Source of the DNA: Phenylobacterium sp. | Lineage (GTDB): Bacteria > Pseudomonadota > Alphaproteobacteria > Caulobacterales > Caulobacteraceae | Length of the DNA: 64,000 bases | NCBI RefSeq assembly: GCF_030697925.1 | Contig: NZ_JAUYOJ010000036.1 | Coordinates: 18,120 to 82,119 of the forward strand | Direction: 5' to 3' | Part shown: positions 10,847-19,300 of the stretch, one piece after another | How positions within the stretch are numbered: the first letter of the stretch is position 1 | Layout of the letters: every line of letters starts with the position of its first letter | Program-made: the position numbers and the translations under genes | The notes under the pieces: generated by a model | Databases searched by the model: none | Told to the model about the DNA's origin: nothing | Seen by the model: only the letters and a program-made list of their open reading frames with translations

Positions 10847-11332
10847 GTGAAGCCCAATCTGCTCGCAGGCCTCGCCGCGCTCACCGTCATGACCTACCTT
10901 GGCCAAGCCGCCTCCAGCGCCGTCGAGGAACCGGCCTATCCCGAGGGCTACCGCCGCTGGACCCACGTGCTGAGCGGCGTCTCGAACGCCAACTTCAACC
11001 GCTATGAAGGCCTGCACAACATCTACGCCAACTCGAAAGCCGTCGAGGGCTACAAGTCCTCGGGCGCCTTTCCGGACGGGTCTGTCATCGTCTTCGATCT
11101 CTTCGAGGTCGTGGACAAGGGCGGCGCGACCGTCGCCACCAGGCGCAAGTTCATCGACGTCATGGTCAAGGACAGCAAGCGCTACGCCGCCACCGGCGGC
11201 TGGGGCTACACCGAGTTCCTGGGCGAGAGCCGCACCGAGCGCGCCTTCGCCCAGGACAAGGCCCCGGGCTGCCACGGCTGCCACGAGGCCAAGGCGGGCC
11301 GCGACGCGGTCCTCACCCGCTTCAAGGATTGA
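10847..11332 (+). CDS. Cytochrome P460 family haem protein, periplasmic, 161 aa
   Basis: A signal peptide (residues 1-24) is followed by the cytochrome P460 fold pattern (SNANFNRYEGLHNIYANSKAVEGYK; SGAFPDGSVIVFDLFEV) and a single c-type haem site CHGCH (Cys142, Cys145, His146) near the C-terminus. Family members include hydroxylamine-oxidising P460 and NO-binding cytochrome c' beta. The start is GTG 10847 with GCGGAG upstream; the frame is open further upstream but Arg-rich and signal-less. The exact role (nitric oxide or hydroxylamine chemistry) is not decided by the sequence. Confidence 0.87.
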   Translation: MKPNLLAGLAALTVMTYLGQAASSAVEEPAYPEGYRRWTHVLSGVSNANFNRYEGLHNIYANSKAVEGYKSSGAFPDGSVIVFDLFEVVDKGGATVATRRKFIDVMVKDSKRYAATGGWGYTEFLGESRTERAFAQDKAPGCHGCHEAKAGRDAVLTRFKD

Positions 11333-12049
11333 TCAGCCGACCGGACCCAGAGTCTCGTCGAACAGGCCCCGCATGGCGCGCCAGGTCCGATGATCGGCGG
11401 CCTCGTCGTAGCGGAAACCCGGCAGGCCCATGGCGTCCACCTCGCGGTTCGTGAAGCTATGCCCCACCCCGCCCAGCAGCATCATTTGCCAGTCGGCGCC
11501 CGCGGCGCTCATTTCGCCCACGAAGGTCTCGCGGTCGGCGGCGCTGATGATCGGGTCGTCGGCGCCCAGGCAGACCATGACCTTGCCCTTGATCGCCCCC
11601 TTGGCCGCCGGGGCCGAGGTGCCGAGCCCGGAGTGGAAACCGATGACGCAGGGCACGTCGGCGCCGCTGCGCGCCAGCTCCAGCACCGTGGTGCCCCCGA
11701 AGCAGAAACCGATAGCCGCCGTCCGCACCGGGTCAACGTTCGGCTGGGCCCGCAGCACCTCAAGCGCCGCGCGCGCCCGGCCCTGCAGGGTCGGCAGGTC
11801 GCCCATCAGGCCGGTGATGGTGGCCATGGCCTGCTCCCGGCTCTCGATGGGATAGCCGAAGGTGTCCATGGCGAAGGCCACATAGCCCAGCTCGGCCAGC
11901 ATCTCGGCGCGCTGCTTGGGATGGCCGGTCATGCCACCGCCCTCGTGGGCCACCAGCACCCCGGCCGTCGGCTTGCCGCGCGAACCGTCCGCCAGGTAGC
12001 CGGTGAAGCTCTTGCCGCCGAACTCGTAGGTGATCGCCTGCATGTCCAT
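11333..12049 (-). CDS. Dienelactone hydrolase family protein, 238 aa
   Basis: An alpha/beta hydrolase with the dienelactone-hydrolase nucleophile elbow GFCFGG (Cys116), acid Asp164 in LGADDP and base His197 in GVGHSF, the standard Cys-Asp-His triad. The frame extends upstream, but GGAGGGA sits just before ATG 12049 (MDMQAITYEF). It likely hydrolyses a lactone or ester in aromatic breakdown, though many family members act on unrelated esters. Confidence 0.88.
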   Translation of the reverse strand: MDMQAITYEFGGKSFTGYLADGSRGKPTAGVLVAHEGGGMTGHPKQRAEMLAELGYVAFAMDTFGYPIESREQAMATITGLMGDLPTLQGRARAALEVLRAQPNVDPVRTAAIGFCFGGTTVLELARSGADVPCVIGFHSGLGTSAPAAKGAIKGKVMVCLGADDPIISAADRETFVGEMSAAGADWQMMLLGGVGHSFTNREVDAMGLPGFRYDEAADHRTWRAMRGLFDETLGPVG

Positions 12050-12176
12050 GTCGTCCCTCCGTCGGTCCCAGCCGCCCGAACTGCGCCGGACGGCGGCCTC
12101 GGCTGTCACGCTTGGGGTTGCATCCCGGCGCAAGGCCGGTTTCGTTAGCGCAACCCCAGACAGGAGCGCTCCCCCG

Positions 12177-12548
12177 ATGCTCTACGCCATCCTTTGCTAC
12201 AACTCCGAACAGATGGTCGGCTCCTGGACCCAGGAACAGGACGACGCCGTCATGGCGCGCCTGCGAGTGGTCCATGACGCCCTCGATGGCAAGCTCGGCC
12301 CCGCCATCCGGCTGAACCCCACCAAGGCCGCCACCACCCTGATGAAGAACGAGGAGCCGCACTACGTGATCGACGGCCCCTATGCCGAGACCAAGGAAGC
12401 CCTGCTGGGCTTCTACATCCTCGATGTGGCCGACAAGGACGAGGCGCTGGACGCCGCGCGCCAGCTGGCCGTCGCCAACCCCGGCGGGGCCTACGAGATC
12501 CGGCCCATCTCGCTCTACATTCCCGGAATGGCGCTGGCCGAAACCTGA
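12177..12548 (+). CDS. YCII-related (DGPF family) protein, 123 aa
   Basis: A single YCII domain: MLYAILCYNSEQ at the start and the signature DGPYAETKEALLGFYIL in the middle, as in the DGPF subfamily often found beside ECF sigma factors. CAGGAG lies upstream. It is a small ferredoxin-like-fold cytoplasmic protein of unknown reaction. It is the last host gene before the integrated island. Confidence 0.85.
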   Translation: MLYAILCYNSEQMVGSWTQEQDDAVMARLRVVHDALDGKLGPAIRLNPTKAATTLMKNEEPHYVIDGPYAETKEALLGFYILDVADKDEALDAARQLAVANPGGAYEIRPISLYIPGMALAET

Positions 12549-12639
12549 GCCCGGCGTCAACTGGCCCCGGAGGCGGCCGGCGCGGTCTGGAACTCCGCGC
12601 CATCGCCTGCTAGACGGACCCTCGTCGCCGAAACGACGC

Positions 12640-12678
12640 GCGGGCGTGGTGGAACTGGTAGACGCGCCGGACTCAAAA
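12640..12678 (+). pseudogene. 5' half of split tRNA-Leu(CAA); left junction (attL) of the island
   Basis: These 39 bases are the acceptor 5' strand (GCGGGCG), D arm, and anticodon stem and loop (CCGGA CTCAAAA, anticodon CAA) of a tRNA-Leu. The sequence then leaves tRNA homology. The missing 3' part, with the complementary TCCGG stem, lies at 32259-32304. Bases 12658-12678 are repeated exactly at 32238-32258. Confidence 0.9.
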
Positions 12679-13057
12679 GCCAAAACGTCCAGATTTTCCG
12701 CAATAAAATCAAATACTTAGCGCAAATGCAGCGCTTGCACAGCTGTTGCACAGTTGGTCGAATTGGCGATCCACGCGTCGTCGATTCCAAGGTCTAGCCG
12801 CGTTCTTTGTCCGAAATTCCGGAAAAAGTCCGGAAAACTAGAATCATGTCGCAACAATACATCATGTTTTCAATTTCTTAGCTCTTACACACCTTCTTCC
12901 ACATAAACGAAAATGCGGCTAGTAGGCCGAGCGTCATTGGTGTGCGATCCGTGGCGGCCGTGATCGCCTGATCTGGACCCTTGAGCCGCGGAATCCGATC
13001 GGCTAGGCTGCAACCTATAGGGGATGTTGGATTGGCTTAAGCGCTTGGGTCGCGAGC
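12679..13057. other. Left-end att arm region, AT-richer, no gene
   Basis: This 379-bp stretch has no plausible coding frame and is clearly richer in A/T than its surroundings. It holds a tandem TTGCACAG pair (12735-12742 and 12746-12753) and a TTACACACCTTCTTCCACAT block (12885-12904) that resembles the arm sequence found 65 bp upstream of the two right-hand att cores. These are candidate integrase or excisionase binding sites. Confidence 0.6.
12981..13007 (+). promoter_or_regulatory. Putative integrase promoter
   Basis: TTGAGC (12981-12986) and GCTAGG (13002-13007) are spaced 15 bases apart, resembling the TTGAC / GCTANA pattern of Caulobacter housekeeping promoters. The integrase ATG follows 51 bases later. 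Confidence 0.35.
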
Positions 13058-14377
13058 ATGCCTGATCAGAAACTCACCTTGATGGATGGTCGACTGCACG
13101 TCTATCGGCGCGCCAACAGTCGCTTCTGGCAGTGCGCCGTCTTCATCGACGGGCGCAATTATCGGACCTCCACCCGCTCAGACAATCTCGCCGTCGCCCA
13201 AGCCTTCGCCCGCGAGTGGTACCTGGATCGTCATGCCGAGCGCCGGCTGCGCCAGCGTGGCACGACTGATGAGAGCGTCTCACCAGGCCTGCCTGACGCC
13301 AATCCGGCGCCTCCGAGGCGGCCCAAGGGACCAACCTTTCGCGAGGCGGCGGAGCACTTCCTGGCCGAGTATCATGTCATCACGCTGGGCGAGCGGAACC
13401 TGGAACACGTCGCCTCCAAGGCTCGGCACCTGAAGACGCATCTCCTTCCATTCTTCGGCGAGCTGCCAGTCGCCAAGGTCAGCGCCGGACAGATCCAGGC
13501 CTATCGGGTTCACCGCGCCAGCCCGTCGGGTGAACCCGGCGCCAAGCGGCCGGCGCGCAGCACGCTGAACAAGGAGATCGTGACCCTTCGCCAGGTCCTG
13601 AAGACCGCCAACCGGCAGGGATGGATCGACGCCCTCCCCGACATGTCGGCGCCCTACAAGGGCTCCGGGAAGATCTCGCACCGCGCCTGGCTCTCGCCCG
13701 ACGAATATAAGCGCCTCTACGAAGCCACCCGGGACCGGGCCAAGGCGCCCAAGCGCGAGCGCTGGCGCGGCGAGTGCGAGCAGCTCCATGACTACGTGCT
13801 CTTCATGGTAAACACCGGGCTTCGACCCGACGAGGCCTCGCAGCTCCAGTACCGAGACATCGACACGGTCGTGGACGAGGCGACCGGCGAGCGGATCCTC
13901 GAGATCGAGGTCCGCGGCAAGCGTGGCGTCGGCTACTGCAAGAGCAGGCCGGGCGCGGTGCTGCCGATCCAGCGCATGCGCAAGCGCAACGACCCGCGGC
14001 CGACCGACCTGGTGTTCGGCAAGGTGCAGCGCGAGCTTCTCAACTCGGTTCTGGAAGAGGCCGGGCTGAAACGGGACCGGGATGGGAATCTGCGGACCGC
14101 CTACAGCCTGCGCCACACCTACATCTGCATGCGGTTGATGGAAGGCGCCGACATCTACCAGATCGCCAAGAACTGCCGCACCAGCGTCGAGATGATCGAG
14201 AAATTCTACGCGGCCCACATCAAGAACACCCTGGACGCCGGCGCCATCAACGTGCGCAAAGCGGCTATTCCGCGGAAGGGACCTTCCGCGAAAAGGACCC
14301 CGGCGAACGCCAAGGGGTCCTCCGGGGCGAACGCCCCCATGGACCTGGATCACAAGGCCTTCGCCACGGCGCGCTGA
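13058..14377 (+). CDS. Tyrosine-type site-specific integrase, 439 aa
   Basis: The protein has an N-terminal arm-binding-like region, a SAM-like core-binding domain (about 93-200, FREAAEHFLAEYHVI...) and a catalytic domain with Arg256 (NTGLRPDEAS), box II YSLRH (349-353, where the commoner first His is Tyr) and nucleophile Tyr384 (EKFYAAH). It should cut and rejoin the island's att cores by a 3'-phosphotyrosine intermediate. Its position next to the left junction and the crossover over the tRNA anticodon arm fit a tRNA-targeting integrase. No excisionase gene is evident nearby. Confidence 0.95.
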   Translation: MPDQKLTLMDGRLHVYRRANSRFWQCAVFIDGRNYRTSTRSDNLAVAQAFAREWYLDRHAERRLRQRGTTDESVSPGLPDANPAPPRRPKGPTFREAAEHFLAEYHVITLGERNLEHVASKARHLKTHLLPFFGELPVAKVSAGQIQAYRVHRASPSGEPGAKRPARSTLNKEIVTLRQVLKTANRQGWIDALPDMSAPYKGSGKISHRAWLSPDEYKRLYEATRDRAKAPKRERWRGECEQLHDYVLFMVNTGLRPDEASQLQYRDIDTVVDEATGERILEIEVRGKRGVGYCKSRPGAVLPIQRMRKRNDPRPTDLVFGKVQRELLNSVLEEAGLKRDRDGNLRTAYSLRHTYICMRLMEGADIYQIAKNCRTSVEMIEKFYAAHIKNTLDAGAINVRKAAIPRKGPSAKRTPANAKGSSGANAPMDLDHKAFATAR

Positions 14378-14455
14378 TCCGATGGCGACCGTAAAATGGA
14401 CGGGGAAAGCGCCCTGCTCTTCCTCCTAGCCTCGACGAGAACGAGACCGCTTCAT

Positions 14456-14488
14456 GGTCTGGAATTCCGCCTTCGCGCCTGCTAGACG
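14456..14488 (+). promoter_or_regulatory. Upstream element of the island tRNA-Leu, shared with the broken host tRNA
   Basis: Thirty-three bases starting GGTCTGGAATTCC and ending GCTAGACG match 12584-12616, upstream of the split host tRNA, at 27 of 33 positions. GCTAGAC resembles a -10 box. The island tRNA therefore came with its own host-like promoter. Confidence 0.5.
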
Positions 14489-14508
14489 ACGCCGGTCTCC
14501 AGAGGCGC

Positions 14509-14593
14509 GCGGGCGTGGTGGAATTGGTAGACGCGCTGGATTCAAAATCCAGTTCCGAGAGGAGTGTCGGTTCGAGCCCGACCGCCCGCACCA
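14509..14593 (+). tRNA. tRNA-Leu(CAA), intact, island-borne, 85 nt
   Basis: The cloverleaf is complete: acceptor GCGGGCG/CGCCCGC plus A and encoded CCA, a long variable arm typical of class II tRNA, T loop GGTTCGAGCC, and anticodon stem CTGGA/TCCAG around TTCAAAA (anticodon CAA, reads UUG). Compared with the split host copy it differs at three positions in the 5' half. One of these (C to T in the anticodon stem) is matched by a G to A change on the other side, keeping the pair. It can replace the tRNA destroyed by integration. Confidence 0.93.
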
Positions 14594-14630
14594 GCCGAAC
14601 GCTACGTTCAGGCTCATCCGATTAGTCGCC

Positions 14631-15620
14631 TCACGCGACACCCTTCCCTATGAGCGCTTGACGATTTGATCGCAAGACGCGCGGCTTAGGCGGGCGACTA
14701 GGGTCACGCCAGGTGCCGCCATCTGGGTCCCAGGTCCCCCGGGCGCCTTCCGGCACGCCCAAGCCGGCGATGATCGGGCCGAAGAAATTGCGCAGCTCGG
14801 CCTGCAACTGTGGAAAGGGCGGCGGCTCCAGAGCCGGCGGGGTTCGGCGCAGGAAACCTGACCAAAGGTCACGCTCGGCGATGGCGGCGAAAGCGTCCGT
14901 CAAGCCCAGTGGCATCTGTGTCGGAATAGCAGTCTCGCGGCGGCGAAGGGTTCCACCGACCGCCTCGACCACGCTCGCCAGGTCGAATCGGAAGGTGCGG
15001 GTGGTGACCCAGATATCGTGGAAGTCCTTGATTCGAGTGTTGGCCTCGCCGAGGGCGACCATCGCCTGGAACTTCTCCGCCACTACGGTTTCCGGGGGAT
15101 ACATCAGGATGTTGGCGGCCGGCATATCCGGCAGGAGGCCGGGGAAGCTCTGGCGCTTGGGCGCCGGGTAGACGTGGTCGCCGAAGCCGATGTCGACTAG
15201 GACGCGGATCTTCGCGCCGGCCAGGGTGGCGTTCATCGCCAGACGGGCGCCTTGGTACTTGTCGGCCTCCCGCACCGGTTCGACCTTGAGCGATGCGGGG
15301 TCGAAGACGATGCCGTCGTCCTTGACCTCGACCTGCATGATGCGCGTGAAGAGTTCGGTCAGGGCGGCGGAATCCGGATTGCCTTCGCCGAGCAGGTCAA
15401 GGTCGCCGGTCGGCCGGAAGACGTGCTCGGGCCAGGTCACGAACAGCATGGCGCCCTTGAGCACGTAGCGCTCGGTCGCGTCGGTCAGGCTCAGGCGATA
15501 GAGCAGCCGCTCGATCGCATAGCGCGTCAGGATGCGGTTGTAGTCATCGCCATGCTGCCTAGCGTGGTTCAGGAGTCGCGCCCTGATCGACGCGGCGGGA
15601 TCGGTGACGACCTTGGTCAT
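14631..15620 (-). CDS. abiEii: AbiEii/AbiGii-family nucleotidyltransferase toxin, 329 aa
   Basis: The N-terminal nucleotidyltransferase motifs of the AbiEii/MenA toxin family are present: LKGAMLF (Lys55 region), the metal-binding TGDLDLLG (Asp73, Asp75), and a later IRVLVDIGFGDHV strand. Such toxins transfer nucleotides to tRNA acceptor ends (shown for mycobacterial MenA relatives) and arrest growth, for example on phage infection. The start overlaps the stop of the antitoxin gene as ATGA. The gene sits 37 bp from the island tRNA-Leu, on the opposite strand. Confidence 0.9.
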   Translation of the reverse strand: MTKVVTDPAASIRARLLNHARQHGDDYNRILTRYAIERLLYRLSLTDATERYVLKGAMLFVTWPEHVFRPTGDLDLLGEGNPDSAALTELFTRIMQVEVKDDGIVFDPASLKVEPVREADKYQGARLAMNATLAGAKIRVLVDIGFGDHVYPAPKRQSFPGLLPDMPAANILMYPPETVVAEKFQAMVALGEANTRIKDFHDIWVTTRTFRFDLASVVEAVGGTLRRRETAIPTQMPLGLTDAFAAIAERDLWSGFLRRTPPALEPPPFPQLQAELRNFFGPIIAGLGVPEGARGTWDPDGGTWRDPSRPPKPRVLRSNRQALIGKGVA

Positions 15621-16234
15621 GACTGCATGGCCTTGATGTAAGGTTCCATCCGGTCGGAGACACGGTCGATGGCCGCATAGATCATCAGTTCGCTGGGGGT
15701 AGTCTTCCGCTGGCGTAGGGCGTCGCGTAGGGCCTCGACGGCGACGTCCTCGCCGACATGCCGGCGGTGTTTGAAGCAGTCGGCCACGGTTTTGGCTGCA
15801 CCATAGATGGGGACCAGGACGCCCTCTACTTCGACATGTTCGATGCCGGCCGTCATGACCTCGCCGGTGGCGCGGACGATCTCGAGTTTGAGGCCTTGCA
15901 CTTTCGGCGTCCGGGCCTTGTGCGGGATGGTCATCCAGACGGCGTGCGGCAGTTGGGTGGTTAGCTCGTGATGATGCAGGGCGCTGATCAGGCTGACGAC
16001 GCCGCCGGGAACGAGCCGGGCTGCCTCCGCCAGGTCGTGGGCGGTGTGCTCGCCCACGTGTTCAGGTTCCTGGTAGAGGCCCCGGCTGAGGCGGACCAGC
16101 TGGCCGGTCTCGGTCAGGCGCTTCAGATAGACGAGGGGGATACCGGCGGCCTTGAAGTCTCGCGCGCGCGCAATTCCGCGAGCCCGGGTCAGGCTGAGGG
16201 CGCGTTCGCGATGAGTCATATGACGTTCGGCCAT
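15617..16234 (-). CDS. abiEi: AbiEi-type antitoxin / transcriptional autoregulator, 205 aa
   Basis: The protein has an N-terminal winged helix (THRERALSLTRARGIARARDFKAAGIP...LSRGLY) and the C-terminal antitoxin domain typical of type IV AbiEi proteins (GAAKTVADCFKHRRHVGEDVAVEALRDAL). It precedes and is translationally coupled to the AbiEii toxin. I start it at ATG 16234; the frame extends upstream without domain content. There is no clear Shine-Dalgarno site. Two TTGTCG-type direct repeats lie just upstream, as expected for the autoregulation known in AbiEi systems. Confidence 0.88.
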   Translation of the reverse strand: MAERHMTHRERALSLTRARGIARARDFKAAGIPLVYLKRLTETGQLVRLSRGLYQEPEHVGEHTAHDLAEAARLVPGGVVSLISALHHHELTTQLPHAVWMTIPHKARTPKVQGLKLEIVRATGEVMTAGIEHVEVEGVLVPIYGAAKTVADCFKHRRHVGEDVAVEALRDALRQRKTTPSELMIYAAIDRVSDRMEPYIKAMQS

Positions 16235-16323
16235 GATGTTATCTATTGTCGGCAAAAATCCTAATTTGTCGACGAAAGGTACGGGTTGGGAAATCTCAAC
16301 TGATGTCATATATTTCCTATGAC
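16235..16323. promoter_or_regulatory. Divergent control region between abiE and the XRE-nuclease gene
   Basis: Three signals are visible. Direct repeats TTGTCGGCAAAA (16246) and TTGTCGACGAAA (16265) lie 19 bp apart, just upstream of abiEi. A perfect 7-bp inverted repeat TGTCATA-N7-TATGACA at 16304-16324 abuts the XRE gene start. The same GTCATA/TATGAC half-sites recur as GTCATATGAC at 16215-16224, inside the abiEi start. The first pair is a candidate AbiEi operator and the second set a candidate XRE operator acting on both directions. Confidence 0.55.
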
Positions 16324-19300
16324 ATGAGTAACGCAAGCGCACCTGCTGAACTGACCCCGAAGCATATACGCGCGGCGCGCGCCCTGCTGGCGTGGTCGCA
16401 ACAGGACCTGGCCAAGGCCGCAAAGGTCGCGACCTCGACTGTAGCCGACTTCGAGCGCGGTTCGCGCACCCCGGTGGCAAACAACGCCCAGGCCATCCGC
16501 GGAGCCCTGGAGGCGGCCGGCGTTCGCTTCCTGCCGACTGGGGCCGTGATAGGCCCGGCCGTGCCGATGATCACCCAAACCAGTCGTCCAGGGACGCCCG
16601 TCCGCTGGGTCGACGCCGACGATCTCGCCACCTGGGCCGGCCGAACGGACGGTCCGGTAAGCCTGCCGACCCTGCTCGCTTTCCTGATCCGGGCTACGCA
16701 TGGCGCCGCCGTACACCTGCACTTCCCTTCGGACGGCGGCGTACGTCATTCCGGTTGGGATGGACTGACCACTGCGGACGGCGGCAGCGACTATGTCCCG
16801 CAGGGCCAGGCGGGCTGGGAGCTAAGCGCCCAGCGAAAGGGCGTCGCCCAGAAGATCGCCAACGACTACCGCAAGCGGACGGATGAGCCCGCGCCGCTTG
16901 ATCCCGCTTCGTCGGCCTGCATTTACGTCACCCTGCACCATTGGCCGCAGAAGGACGAATGGGCTCAGGCGCAGACGGCCGCAGGGCCGTGGCGTGAAGT
17001 ACGAGTCTACGACGCCGACGATCTCGTCCATTGGATCGAGCAGACTCCGGCCGTCGGCCTGTGGCTCGCCACCCGCCTGGGCAAGCGCCCCCCAGGGACG
17101 CGGGAGCTGGACGAGGTCTGGGAGGAGTGGTCGCTCGCCACCCAATGGCCGCTCACTGAGGACCTGGTGCTCAGCGACCGCGACCAGGATGCCGCTGAGG
17201 TACTGCGTTGGCTCCGCGGCGAGCCCTCGGTCCTGTCCCTGCAATCCACCACGGCCGAAGAGGTCGTGGCCTTCTTCCACGCGACGCTGAGCGAGCTACC
17301 CGACGACCTCGCCAACGCCTACCGCGCACGCTGCCTCGTTGCGACCTCGGCTGCGGCGGCGCGGGCCCTGGCCAACGCCCCGGCGCCCTTGATCCTGGTC
17401 CTGACCGAGCCGGACCCGGGTCTCGCCGGCACCCTCGCCGATCGGGGCCACTTCGTACTGCAGGCCTATGACGACGGCCTCACATCGCGGGGTGAGGTGC
17501 GAACCCTTGAACGCCCGTCGCGCGAAGGTATCGCCAGCGCCCTGCAAGCTGCTGGCATCGCCGAGCCGCGCGCCAAGGCGCTCGCCCGCGACAGCGCCCG
17601 CAACCTCGCCGTCCTACGCCGTCTGATCCCGGGCGCGCCGGGACGCCTGCCGAAATGGGCGGAGGAGCCGCCGCCGCGCGCGCTGCTGGCGGCGCTACTC
17701 GCCGGCGGTTGGGATGACAATGCCGAAGCCGACCAAGCCCGCCTGTCGGAGCTGGCCGACGCCCCCTACGATCAGGTGATCGCCGCCCTGACCCCCTATG
17801 TCGGTCAATTCGACAGCCCGCTGCAGAAGATCGGCTCGACCTGGCGCGTGGCGTCGCCGTCCGACGCCTGGTTCCTGCTCGCCCACCATCTGACGGCTGT
17901 CGACATCAAGCGGTTCGAGGCGGCCGCCCATGCCGTTCTCGGCTCGGCAGATCCCCGCTTCGACATGGACCCCGACGAGCGCTGGATGGCGGCCATGAAG
18001 GGCGTCAACCGCGACTATTCGGGCATGTTCCGCCACGGGATCGGCCAGGTGCTGATCCTTCTGGCGCTGTGGGGCGATCGGGTGCGCACCGTGCCGGACG
18101 CCGGCCGACGCGCCGACGCCATCGTCGGCAAGCTGCTGGAGAAGGCCGATCAACGTCGGTGGTGGTCTCTGTCCAGGGACTTCCGTCTGCTGGCCGAGGC
18201 GTCGCCCGACGCTTTCCTGTCGGCGGTCGAAAATAGCCTCGACCAAAACGATCCGCCGATCTCCGCCCTGTTCGGACATGACGACGGCGGCATCTTCGGC
18301 GCTGAGCACCTGTCGGATCTGATGTGGGCGCTGGAAGCCCTGGCTTGGTCGCCGGACTGGCTGCCGCGCGTGACGCTCGATCTCGCCCGGCTCGACGCGA
18401 TCGACGTCAAGCCGCGACGCTACGTCAACGGACCACTGAACAGCCTGCGCGAGATGCACCTGCTGTGGATGCCGCAGACGTTCGCCAGCCTCGACGAGCG
18501 GCTTCGCGCCATTGATCTCATCCGCAAGCGGGAGCCGGGGACCGCGTGGAAACTGATGCTCGGCGTTCTGCCCAGCGGCCATGACAGCTCGTCGCCCTCA
18601 CCAACGCCACGGTGGCGGGATTTCTCGGTTGATAAGGTTGAGACGGTGACTTGGCCGCTCATCGGCCGCGGGGCCGTGGCGCTCAGCCAACGCCTGCTGG
18701 AGGATGTTGGTCTCGACCCCCACCGCTGGGTCGAGCTCATTGACCGGACTTCCGATGTCGCCCCCGGACCTGACGTGGTGCTGGATGCGCTGGAAGCGGC
18801 GGAGCCGCGCATGACCGGCAAGGCGGACCGGAATGTGATGTGGGACAAACTGCGGCGCGCCCTGAACCACAACCGTCAGTCCCCCGACGCCGAGTGGCGG
18901 CTGCCGGACCCTATACTGGACAGGCTCGACGCCCTGTATGATCGGTTCGAACCTGCGGACCCGCTGGAACGGATCGCCTGGCTGTTTCAGAACGGTGTGG
19001 CGCTGCCGCGTCCGTCCGCCGAGGGGTGGCGGGCCAATGAGCGAGACGTCGCGGCTGCTCAGGTCGAGGCGGCCAGGGCGCTCTTCACCGAGCGTGGCAT
19101 AGCCGGTGTTCTGGCGCTCGCCCGAATGACCGAGACGGCCGGTTATATCGGCAGAGCCATCTACGACGCCGGCTTCCCGGCGTCGGATATCGACGCCCTG
19201 ATCGAGGCCGCGGTTCGCAGTGATGAACCGCAAGAGCGCGACGTCGCCCATGGCCTGATCATCTCGATGTTCCGTGATCGCAAGGAAGCCTGGGGCGCTG

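Noticed and set aside
16246..16323. Longer N-terminus for the XRE-nuclease protein
   Set aside because: The added residues would be translated through the operator repeats, and the XRE domain is complete without them.
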